This document shows, one piece after another, positions 1 to 10,520 of a stretch of DNA of 64,000 nucleotides. The notes under the pieces are model-generated. The model had not been told where the DNA came from. It did not search any database and worked only from the letters and a program-made list of their open reading frames with translations. This stretch comes from Notospermus geniculatus (lineage: Eukaryota > Nemertea > Pilidiophora > Heteronemertea > Lineidae), in the NCBI GenBank assembly GCA_002633025.1, contig NMRB01000121.1, positions 227,219 to 291,218 on the forward strand. Reading direction: 5' to 3'. Every line of letters begins with the position of its first letter. Position 1 is the first letter of the stretch. The translations under genes were made by a program, and so were the position numbers.

Positions 1-45
1 TAGACCCTTCAACAAGGATGGGTATTCGTTTTATGCTCCGACATA

Positions 46-340
46 AACTCCTCCCGCAGTTTCAAACCGCTAGTCACCACCGCGTTACCCGCGCTCTGAA
101 ACTGCTTCAGTTGATGCTGGGAATCTGCCGCGAGTGTGAATATACAGTGTACATTTTGTACACGTATCTTAGCCAATCAGGAAGTGTGTTACGGCGGCGT
201 CGGTTAAACCTGTGATGATGGCTTATGATTGGATCCCTCGTCAAAGAGCGCCGCCTATTGACGATCCTTCACTTTTGGCGCCAATCATCCCAGTGTTCAG
301 TGGATCTATACCGACGTGTATGGCGAACAGAACACTGGGA
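46..340 (+). repeat. ~340 bp dispersed repeat, copy 1
   Basis: Begins near CTCCTCCCGCAGTTTCAAAC and ends near GAACACTGGGAGC. Relatives lie at 1384-1720, 4325-4615, 5802-6138, 14296-14645 and, inverted, 32722-33043. The first ~80 bases carry opposed GTTTCAAACC and GAAACTGC words that can pair. No coding capacity, so a non-autonomous element. Confidence 0.7.
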
Positions 341-1383
341 GCGAGTGTACCAAGAACTAGGAAATGGCAGGTTTTGGCCTGCCGTAGCGCTAAAATATTA
401 AGTTGGGATGTAATCCTCAAATGATTGGTGTCGAATGCAGACGGCTTCATGACGTGGCGGCAGTCAGTTCACATGGCGGCTCCTGACTGTTTTTATTCCA
501 TAAACTTGGAATCAATTTACGGAAAGCAGTTGATGCACAATTTGGAATTGCGGATAAACATGCGTTGATTGCATGTTTAACATGTTGAATCAGCATTCAT
601 CATGGCCAGGCGGTGACAGTTTGAATCAGAGCTTACGAGGTGCATTCATCCCGGGTTGCATGTCTCTGCATCCAACATGTCCAATGTTATTTTTTTCTAG
701 GAGCATGTTTAATGACTAGAGGAAGAGGTATGAATCTACGTTAGAGAGATGCCGATCTTTCTGTGCTGTTTTGCGGGATGCGCTAAAAAGGGCAAATGAG
801 ATTTCTCGGTGGTTGGCGGGAGGTCGCACTATACCCTGTGTTAATTTCAACGATATCAAAAAATGTAATGTGCAGCCAGTGCTACATCAAGTGTCGAAAT
901 TGCGAGGAGACATGCTGGATAACAGTCATGACAGTTACATGTAGGACTGAATTTTGAACTCGGAATATGACATTCTACATAGCATTGTTGTCTCCTCTTC
1001 CTCTTAACCAAGGCATTGCAATAGGATGTACAGTGCAAATGGACGTCCAGTTTATCGCTTGCCCGCATTCCCATCGGCAGTGTTTTAAATCTGGTGGTCT
1101 TCCTTCCACCACATACACATGCCACGACTACGGCACTTCATTGCGCCTGATCGATTTTCAAATCAATGGACATTCCTTCTACATAATTCGACAATTTGGA
1201 TTCCGATATCAGGTCATGGCCCTATTAAGGACCAGAACAAGAGTTGGTGTTTTGCAGTGTCGGTCAAACAGGCTGGGCCTTGTTTTCGCGCGTACGAGCA
1301 GAGCAGCGCTATGACCTGTCTGCATGCCTAGCACCGGCTGAATGGTGAAATCAGGCTTGACGGCCGAAGATAGATGTTGATTA

Positions 1384-1720
1384 ATTCCTCCCGCAATTTC
1401 AAACCGCTACCCACTACGTACCGCGCTCTGAAACTGCTTCAGTTGATGCGACCTTCAGAGTATCGCTAATACATGTAGACGGCGTTAGCTGTCAGATTAG
1501 AGGAATCCCCGCTGGGAATCTGCACATTGTACATTTTGTACACGTTTCTTAGCCAATCAGAAAGTGTGTCACGGCGGCGTCGGTTAGACCCATGATGATG
1601 GCTTATGATTGGATCCCTCATCAAACAGCGCCGTCTATTGATGATCTTCACTTTTGGCGCCAATCGTGCCAGTGTTTAGTGGGTTTACACATGGCCAACT
1701 GAACACTGGGGACGAGTATA
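1384..1720 (+). repeat. ~340 bp dispersed repeat, copy 2
   Basis: Same family as 46-340. It starts at TTCCTCCCGCAATTTCAAAC, has the central GGCGGCGTCGGTTA block, and ends near AACTGAACACTGGGGAC. Confidence 0.75.
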
Positions 1721-3477
1721 TCTTACTGACGACCCTTCAGGTCCATTTCAATGTTCAAAAACATGACCGCTAGGCGGTGACGTTCAGGTTGCGTCAGCGA
1801 TTTCCGGAGTGGCATTGAAGGTGTGAAAATTTATAGACCTCCGACAAAAACTACAGGAAAAAGGAACTTATATGATTATAATATCAACGTGCACAACGGC
1901 GGCTTGCCGAGTATTCAATTTTTTCTGTCTTTCAGGTGCTATTTTCAGATCTGACCTATTTACTACTATTTGTTGCTGTTTAGTATCAAAAGGCATTAAA
2001 AACGGGAGGAAATGAAAACGAGGCAATTTATATGTCATCATGTGAAGTATCAAATGTCATGCACAGTCAATCAGGACTCAATGGAACACCGATTTCCCAG
2101 TGTATTTAGTCTTAATGAAGGTTCATGGTAAGTAAAGGGCAAACTCGTTAAGGTAGCTGTGGTCAGAGTGGAATGCTTATTGGTTCTAATTGAGGCAATT
2201 ATATTTGATTGATAGCATCCCGCTGTAAGGATGTTGTACATGCATCTTTTTACGATACCGAACGGTATCAATCAGTAATTTCCGCACCGAAGGCTGACGG
2301 GAAAAGCAAAATGCGAATGAATCCGATCGAAAAAGAAACCGAAAAGGCGAAACGGTTGACATCGGAGGAGAATTCCGACGAATTCAGAAGCAAATATATG
2401 TAGTTTCTGCAATCACCGATGGTGCGCTGGTTGTAATTGTGTCGGGTGTATATAAAACAAGATATGGTAAACAATCAATACAATAGTACAGTATAAAACG
2501 TTTAACGAGCATAAGCGGAACGAGGACACTGCACCATGCAATATATCTTGGTCGGTTCCAACAGCGAATGAATTTGTCTCGCACTGTTTATCGCCAGTAT
2601 ATCTATGTAATGCCAATGTGTATGTCTTGTTTTGGTTCCTTTGAGGACATTTATCACTTTTCCATGAATAAATTAGTCGCTTACAGTGTCTTTTCTGGCT
2701 GTAATCTCTGTCAGGGCAGGCTACTGTTTAATGAATAAACATGTACAGTCTTGAACAGAAGGTCATGGACGCTATTTCAACGTAAACATTTTAAACGACA
2801 TTAAAAGGATCCAATTAATTTGAATGTCAATGTTTTGGAATGACGTACTTTTGTAATCAGTTGATGGTTTTTACAGCAAATTACGATAATTTACGGTGAA
2901 TTACAATTGTTTGTCGTTTTTTTCTTGCTTGATTGATGTATTAATTTCACCGTCATTATATTCTCAGTTCGATAATGAAACCGGCTGTTTTTAACTCGTG
3001 TGACATGATTCGGAAAGTGTGTGACCATAGTTCATTTCACCTTCAGACGACGTCTCGGCACTACAACATGTATTGTGCATGTTCACGTACATGTACAACG
3101 TTCGAGGTCGTTGATTTCACCTTTATTCAGAAGTCAGAAAAACTAGGAACGTAGGCTAGGAAATTGAAATTGAACAGCCAATACCAATGTTTGTCAATCT
3201 GACCATAAAGAAATGGGCTGTAGAGAGTGAAGATGAGATAGACTGATTGATGCACATATCCATGTGTATTATTATTAGTCGATGAAGAAAAAATGACCAA
3301 TCAGCGCCATAAAAGGTTTCCTTCATGTTTTCGACTCTTTGGATCCATTCTCATATTTTGATTTCACCTACAAAGAACCTACCGATACCTCGGGCTATCG
3401 TCATTTCTGTTGCTATAACGATTCTTTACGAGATAATTACGATGACTCCAGTAATTGATAAAATTTGATTTCTCATA

Positions 3478-4282
3478 GTTAGATTGGATGTTTACATTAT
3501 TAAAGAGGATTTTTTACGACATTCACGTTCGACAGAGTAAACAGATGTATAGCAACTGAGATGATGTATGTATAGAGTGTATACGAAAGCGTTTAATATT
3601 TGAGTCTATGCTGAATCTTGGGGGAATTATGCTTAAGGCTTCCTTTAAATAGAACTATACGGTATACGAATACCGCGGTTAACAATGGCTTCACGGTCGT
3701 GAATTCACTTGAAGCCTTTGTTAAGTGGTGTTTTCGTATACCGTATACTTCTATGTAAGGGAAGCCTAACATAAAAGTAATGGTAAATTCCTTCAAGACT
3801 GAACTATCTTTCTGGGGCACACTGTACAGCTGCAATTCACTGCACTTTTACTCGTACATTGATATGTACATGTTACTCGGAATGAAATTCACAGATTAAG
3901 CTTTGGAAAGGATCCTCTCCAACTCCGGCCAACAACATCAAGTGGAATCATCATTTTCCCATCTAAGCCATCTCTTTTGATAGAAATGCGTTACTCGTTG
4001 AGATGCAAACACTCAAACACTGCCACCTCATCGGAATTTCAGTCGACCTTCGGCAAATGCATCGCATGCACAACCTAAGTCATAAATTTGCACACATCTG
4101 ACAGAAGTGTTGGTACCTAACATTTTGCAAAGCGATTTCCATTTCCAATGGGAACATCGGTGCAAATATACGTATTTTGAGCAGGTAACGACACCAATAT
4201 TGTCCAATGCGCTATTGGCACATTTGTCCATCTCTACTGAGTCACCTGCGCCTGGTATTGATATATAATATCATGTGAAGGA
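3478..4282. other. Spacer between the two large copies; no gene seen
   Basis: AT-rich unique sequence with only short chance reading frames. It contains the terminal-inverted-repeat element at 3636-3767. Nothing else is recognisable. Confidence 0.6.
3636..3767. mobile_element. MITE with TATACGGTATACG inverted ends (copy 1)
   Basis: AGGCTTCC at the left pairs with GGAAGCCT at the right; inside these, TATACGGTATACGAA pairs with TTTCGTATACCGTATA. The core GGTTAACAATGGCTTCA is shared with the relative at 27861-27997, and a fragment lies at 41090-41121. About 130 bp and non-coding, so a non-autonomous DNA element; superfamily not determined. Confidence 0.75.
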
Positions 4283-4324
4283 TAGACCCTTCAACATGGA
4301 TGGGTATTCTTTTTATGCTTCGAC

Positions 4325-4615
4325 ATAAACTCCTCCCGCAGTTTCAAACCGCTAGTCACTACGTTTCCCGCGCTTTTGAAACTGCTTCAGTTGATACGGA
4401 GAATCCCCGCTGGGAATCTGCCGCGATTTTGTACACGTATCTTAGCCAATCAGGAAGTGTGTTGCCGCGGCGTCGGTTAAACCTGTGATGATGGATTATC
4501 AAAGAGCGCCGTCTATTGACGATCCTTCACTTTTGGCGCCAGTCATGTATGGCCAATATACCTACATGTAAACCTACATGTATGGCCAACAGAACACTGG
4601 GAGCGAGTGCACCAA
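4325..4615 (+). repeat. ~340 bp dispersed repeat, copy 3
   Basis: Counterpart of 46-340 in the second large copy, with several deletions and an insertion of CTACATGTA words near 4560. Confidence 0.65.
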
Positions 4616-5264
4616 GAACTTGGAAATGGCAGGTTTTGGCCTGCCGTAGCGCTAAAATAAGTTGGGATGTAATCCTCAAATGATTGGTGTCGAATACAGA
4701 CTTCATGACGTGGCGGCAGTCAGTTCACATGGCGGCTCCTGACTGTTTTTATTCCATAAACTTGGAATCAATTTACGGAAAGCAGTTGATGCAATTTGGA
4801 ATTGCGGATAAACATGCGTTGATTGCATGTTTAACATGTTGAATCAGCATTCATCATGGCCAGGCGGTGACAGTTTGAATCAGAGCTTACGAGGTGCATT
4901 CATCCCCGGTTGCATGTCTCTGCATCCCACATGTCCAATGTTATTTTTTTCTAGGAGCATGTTTAATGACTAGAGGAAGAGGTATGAATCTACGTTAGAG
5001 AGATGCCGATCTTTCTGTGCTGTTTTGCGGGATGCGCTAAAAAAGGGCTAATGAGATTTCTCGGTGGTGGGGAGAGGTCGCACTATACCCTGTGTTAATT
5101 TCAACGATATCAAAAAATGTACTGTGCAGTCAGTGCTACATCAAGTGTCGAAATTGCGAGGAGACATGCTGGTTAACAGTGACATGTAGGACTGAATTCT
5201 GAACTCGGAATGTGACATTCTACATCTACATTGTAGTCTCCTCTTCGTCCTAACCAAGGCTTTT

Positions 5265-5371
5265 CCAAAGACTGGTGTCCGTTATTGATGGAGTTTCAAT
5301 ATTGCGGACACCTCACTATTACGGACAGCAGAGCTCAGTCCCAAGGGTGTCCGCAATAGTGAGGTTCTACT
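5265..5371. mobile_element. Fragment of a pogo/Tigger-like DNA transposon end
   Basis: The insert ends in GTGAGGTTCTACTG followed by TA. Read on the other strand this is CAGTAGAACCTCAC, resembling Tigger/pogo terminal repeats, which start with CAGT and sit next to TA. The related word GCGGACACCTCACTAT occurs inside. The expected left terminus is missing. About 37 bp of target-like sequence (TACATTGTAGTCTCCTCTTC and onward) is repeated on both sides. Confidence 0.5.
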
Positions 5372-5801
5372 GTACATTGTAGTCTCCTCTTCGTCCTAAC
5401 CAAGGCTTTGCAATACAATGTATATACATGTACATGTAGGATGTACAGTGCAAATGGACGACGTCCAGTTTATCGCTTGCCCGCATTCCCATCGGCAGTG
5501 TTTTAAATCTGGTGGTCTTCCTTCCACCACATACACATGCCACGACTACGGCACTTCATTGCGCCTGATCGATTTTCAAATCAATGGACATTCCTTCTAC
5601 ATAATTCGACAATTTGGATTCCGATATCAGGTCATGGCCCTATTAAGGACCAGAACAAGAGTTGGTGTTTTGCAGTGTCGGTCAAACAGGCTGGGCCTTG
5701 TTTTCGCGCGTACGAGCAGAGCAGCGCTATGACCTGTCTGCATGCCTAGCACCGGCTGAATGGTGAAATCAGGCTTGACGGCCGAAGATAGATGTTGATT
5801 A

Positions 5802-6138
5802 ATTCCTCCCGCAATTTCAAACCGCTACCCACTACGTACCGCGCTCTGAAACTGCTTCAGTTGATGCGACCTTCAGAGTATCGCTAATACATGTAGACGG
5901 CGTTAGCTGTCAGATTAGAGGAATCCCCGCTGGGAATCTGCACATTGTACATTTTGTACACGTTTCTTAGCCAATCAGAAAGTGTGTCACGGCGGCGTCG
6001 GTTAGACCCATGATGATGGCTTATGATTGGATCCCTCATCAAACAGCGCCGTCTATTGATGATCTTCACTTTTGGCGCCAATCGTGCCAGTGTTTAGTGG
6101 GTTTACACATGGCCAACTGAACACTGGGGACGAGTATA
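5802..6138 (+). repeat. ~340 bp dispersed repeat, copy 4
   Basis: Counterpart of 1384-1720 in the second large copy, nearly identical to it. Confidence 0.75.
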
Positions 6139-7906
6139 TCTTACTGACGACCCTTCAGGTCCATTTCAATGTTCAAAAACATGACCGCTAGGCGGTGACG
6201 TTCAGGTTGCGTCAGCGATTTCCGGAGTGGCATTGAAGGTGTGAAAATTTATAGACCTCCGACAAAAACTACAGGAAAAAGGAACTTATATGATTATAAT
6301 ATCAACGTGCACAACGGCGGCTTGCCGAGTATTCAATTTTTTCTGTCTTTCAGGTGCTATTTTCAGATCTGACCTATTTACTACTATTTGTTGCTGTTTA
6401 GTATCAAAAGGCATTAAAAACGGGAGGAAATGAACGAGGCAATTTATATGTCATCATGTGAAGTATCAAATGTCATGCACAGTCAATCAGGACTCAATGG
6501 AACACCGATTTCCCAGTGTATTTAATCTTAATGAAGGTTCATGGTAAGTAAAGGGCAAACTCGTGAAGGTAGCTGTGGTCAGAGTGGAATGCTTATTGGT
6601 TCTAATTGAGGCAATTATATTTGATTGATAGCATCCCGCTGTAAGGATATTGTACATGCATGTTTTTACGATAGCAAACGGTATCAATCAGTAATTTCCG
6701 CACTGAAGGCTGACGGGAAAAGCAAAATGCGAATGAATCCGATCGAAAAAGAAACCAAAAAGGCGAAATGGTTGACATCGGAGAACTCCACCGAGTAGAG
6801 AAGCAAGTACATGTAGTTTCTGCAATCACCGATGGCGCGCTGGTGGTAATTGTGTCGGGTGTATATAAAACAACATTATGGTAAACAATCTATGGTACAG
6901 TATAAAACATGTAACGAGCACATGCGGAACGAGGACATTGCACCATGCAATATATCTCGGTCGGTTCCAACAGCGAATGAATTTGTCTCGCACTGTTTAT
7001 CGCCAGTATATCTATGTAATGCCAATGTGTACATGTATGTCTTGTTTTGGTTCCTTTGAGGACATTTATCACTTTTCCATGAATAAATTAGTCGCTTACA
7101 GTGTCTTTTCTGGCTGTAATCTCTGTCAGGGCAGGCTACTGTTTAATGAATAAACATGTACAGTATTGAACAGAAGGTCATGGACGCTATTTTAACGTAA
7201 ACATTTTAAACGGCATTAAAAGGATCCAATTAATTTGAATGTCAATGTTTTGGAATGACGTACTTTTGTAATCAGTTGATGGTTTTTACAGCAAATTACG
7301 ATAATTTACGGTGAATTACAATTGTTTGTCGTTTTTTCTTGATTGATTGATGTATTAATTTCATCGTCATTATATTCTCAGGTCAATAATGAAACCGGCT
7401 GGTTTTAACTCGTGTGACATGATTCGGAAAGTTTGTGGCCAAAGTTTATTTCACCTTCAGACAACGACTACCGGTAGGCACTTCAACATGTACTGTGCAT
7501 GTGCATGTACACGTACACGTACAACGTTCGAGCTTGTTGATTTCACCTTTATTCAAAAGTCAGAAAAGCTAGGAAACGTACTAGGAAATTGAAATTCAAC
7601 AACCAATTCCAATGTACGTCATTTTGACCATAAAGTAAAGCAGTGGACTGTAGAATGCGAAGATGAAATAGATTGATTAATGCACATATCCATGTGTATT
7701 ATTATTAGTCGATGGAGAAAAAATGACCAATCAGCGCCATAAAAGGGTTCCTTCATGTTTTCGACTCTTTGGATCCATTCTCATATTTTGATTTCACCTA
7801 CAAAGAACCTACCGGTACCTCGGGCTATCGTCATTTCTGTTGCTATAACGATTCTTTACGAGATAATTACGATGACTCCAGTAATTGATAAAATTTGATT
7901 TCTCAT

Positions 7907-9480
7907 TATCTGCGGACTGGAGGCAACGCTAAATACGGTGGAGTAAAAACCAAACCCCGCGGACGTTTTCCGATATCACGACGAGGAAGAAAGGTCGTCC
8001 TCGATGCTGCCAAGGTTGCGCAAAACAGCAGTGTCCTTTTATGATTTGCGAGGAAGTGAGGGTCACCGATGAAGGGAGCATTGCAGACAGACGAAGTTCA
8101 TTAATGAAACATGGAGTTGATGCTGGATAACAGCAGGATACTCGGTGAAGGATACCTCAGACATCGCTCCTTGACGTTCGAGGACCACAAGACTCCAATA
8201 ACTATGAAGGTTATTGTTGATGTAGTTCTTTGACAAGTATTGCATGATGACAACGGCAGTATACCTATACTTAAAGATAATGTATCACGGGTATTTTCGC
8301 GGGCCACGAAAATCATTGTTTATTTACATTTTGTTTGTTTGTGTCCAGTCTTTTTTTGTGTTATGAGTAATTTGTTGGTGGCATGCTCCTCTAAAAATTC
8401 TTTTCATACCCAAAGTATTGAATTTGGTGGGTTGGCATGTCCCAAAAGTCCAAAAATAACATAAGGTAAACATCCATGTTTACAAACATTGAATGTAAAC
8501 AATGAAGTCGTGATACATTATCTTTACTAGCATGATATATACCCATGGCGAGCACATTCGTACAGGGTGCATGTGGTCAGAGGATGGCATAAGGGGTAAA
8601 AAATATAATGGCACCATAGGCAGTAAGGGTGGCCAAAAATCATGCTGAAACCATGTATCCTGATACCGCCCATGCAATGTAATGGATGTGGCGGTGAGAC
8701 GATGGCCGAAGACAGGTGCAGGGTGTTCTGCGGCTCACACGGAATTGGTGCAGATGGTACCAGCCCAATACAAAAAAAGGTGATGGCAAAATGTGCCGCT
8801 CGATGAGTGCAGAAAAGCCATTGATTCTGCAAAGCTCTCATCACTTTCTGGCCTAAAAGTAGGTGGAGGACACTCCCCAAATAATCACTAAACATTCCCA
8901 AACGTTGTTGTCTCTGGTCAATGCGTAGTTTATGAGAATGTGCGTGACAAAGACCCATGTTTGCTCGTTGACCTAACAGGTGTACACATTGCTACACTGT
9001 ACACCTGTATATGATGCGATCAACTCCAGTTGGTACGGACGTATTTCAAAATGGAGTCCCTCCATTATAATAAGAAGATGTAGGCCTAGCACGGTAAGTA
9101 ACCCAAGGTAAAACTCGATGAAGGTGGCTTTGAAACCCACTGGATTAAAGGACCACAAAGAGTCACTTCAGAAAGACGACACCAATCTACTAGTAGATGA
9201 TCGTCATGTAGTTCTTCGATGGCTACGAGACACCTGTCCTGCATGTATAGTGAAGGTGACTCCAGGTACATGTGTAGTGTACTCGATGAAGGTGACCTTA
9301 AAACGAACAGATTAAAGCGACTTCAAACGAAGCCCACTTCGCCGCTCGAGTCCAGCAAGACACCAACAACTACCGATGGTGATCCAAGGGTGTATACTCG
9401 GTGAAAGCGCATGGATTAGCCGACCTCAAACGCAGCCTACATGTACTTCAAAACAGGGAGCAGTACATTGTCCTAGATGG
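7907..9480. other. No recognisable gene; decayed sequence
   Basis: Several frames stay open for 60-140 codons on the minus strand (8527-8958) but show no motif I recognise. Around 7920-8045 the plus frame reads a basic, arginine- and lysine-rich stretch before a stop. This could be transposase or integrase debris, but I cannot name a family. Confidence 0.4.
9110..9465 (+). repeat. Degenerate direct repeats containing ACTCGATGAAGGTG
   Basis: ACTCGATGAAGGTG(G/A)C-type units occur at about 9113 and 9281, and a weaker ACTCGGTGAAAGCG unit at about 9397. Each is followed by GGATTAAAG or a variant and a CAAACG(A/C)AGCC-type tail. A further relative is ACTCGGTGAAGGAT at about 8148. Spacing is irregular, so this is an old array or clustered repeat fragments. 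Confidence 0.45.
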
Positions 9481-10158
9481 ACGAGAAGCAAAACCTTTCC
9501 TTCTTCTTTTTCGATAAAAAATCACACAATATCGATGTGAGTAAGCATATACTTGTCGCATTAACGTCTCCTGTCACCGGATGAACGTGTCAGCGGGAAG
9601 TCATTCCGACCACACTCTTGTATACGTCTACACAGACTTCATATTGCTCCCAGAATCTTTTGATAGATATCGAGTTCTCATTATCTGACTAGCCCTTGGC
9701 AGTAAGAGTGGGATCTAGTCGAATTTGAAACACAATAGCTATGATAACCAAGTGTTATCCCCTTACCACCAGAGGCTAAAGGATCGAGCTGGACACACAC
9801 AGCTTGGAAGACGACCAAGACTACACAAAAATCGATGGGAAACCGATGGAGAGAAATGGGTGATGTAAAATTGGAAACGCATTCATTGGCAAGGTTGAGA
9901 GCAGAAACTGACATGGAGATATGGAAAATATTGGACTGGTATGTGTAACCTGTATCTCCTTTCCCTTCAAAGGGCAGGTCAGCCATTTCTTTGTCATCAA
10001 TGGAGAACCTTTTGTAGGTATTTGCAAAGAGTTCTGAAGGTAGATCAACATTTTTTGCAAGAGGTGTAAGGTGTGCAATGCCAAAGAGTACTAGTACTCT
10101 GCCAAAAGACAGGAATGTGAAGAAATTTTCTTGCCAGTAAACTAACACTGAAATAAAG

Positions 10159-10520
10159 GTACTGGAAACTTTAGGGATATATAGCACAGCGTGATTCATG
10201 GGTCAACTGTCAGAAAAGCTGTGTCTTTTTGTCACCTCCATGTATTGTGTGGGCAAAATGGGCCTAATCACTGACTGGGAAGCCATCAATGGGCCGTATC
10301 CACTAAACGAAGATTATCTTGAACTCAGGTTGAGCTACAACTTTTCAATTGTTCAGGTTTGCCAGGGCATGATGTGACAATGGAAAAGTTGTGGCTCAAC
10401 CTGAGTTCAAGATAATCTTCACTTGGTGCATACGGCCCAATGAATTACAACAAGAGAGCGCTCAGGATGTTCTATTTATTGTGGGATCACTCTGGTTTAT
10501 ACTTTAAAGTTTCCAGCACC
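10159..10520. mobile_element. TIR element, AAAGGTGCTGGAAA family, copy 1
   Basis: Left end GGTACTGGAAACTTTAGGGA pairs with right end TAAAGTTTCCAGCACC, flanked by AAAG and CTTT. It shares the internal CAGAAAAGCTGTGTCTTT and GTCACCTCCATG words with 16867-17228 and, inverted, 22591-22872. Non-coding, so a non-autonomous DNA transposon. A separate hairpin element (10291-10438) is nested inside. Confidence 0.7.
10291..10438. mobile_element. Hairpin element with GGGCCGTAT ends
   Basis: GGGCCGTATCCACTAAACGA at the left and its near-complement (ending TGCATACGGCCC) at the right enclose arms AAGATTATCTTGAACTCAGG and its complement. It lies inside 10159-10520 and its ends match those of 28898-29010, although the arm sequences differ. 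Confidence 0.75.

Larger units (their letters stand above)
1..3477. repeat. Copy 1 of a ~3.5 kb duplicated non-coding block
   Basis: The sequence from base 1 recurs at 4283-7906 in the same orientation with scattered substitutions and indels. Both copies run from TAGACCCTTCAACA to GATTTCTCAT, after which they diverge. No long reading frame is conserved between them. The block holds two copies of the ~340 bp dispersed repeat. The left edge of the window may cut this copy. Confidence 0.85.
4283..7906. repeat. Copy 2 of the ~3.5 kb duplicated block
   Basis: Direct repeat of 1-3477. It is longer mainly because of an insertion near 5265-5371 that is absent from copy 1. Dispersed substitutions and small indels indicate an old duplication rather than a simple assembly overlap, and no N separates the copies. 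Confidence 0.85.

Noticed and set aside
1119-1331. 70-codon frame preserved at 5537-5749 in the duplicate block
   Set aside because: The DNA there is nearly identical in both copies, so frame preservation is expected; several frames on both strands are equally preserved.
8527-8958. 143-codon minus-strand frame with possible transposase look
   Set aside because: I could not align it to any known catalytic motif; a DDE or RNase H pattern is not visible.
9681-10199. 172-codon minus-strand open frame
   Set aside because: Longest frame in its area, but no motif. It runs into the end of a TIR element, and a frame of this length is plausible by chance in 64 kb of non-coding sequence.
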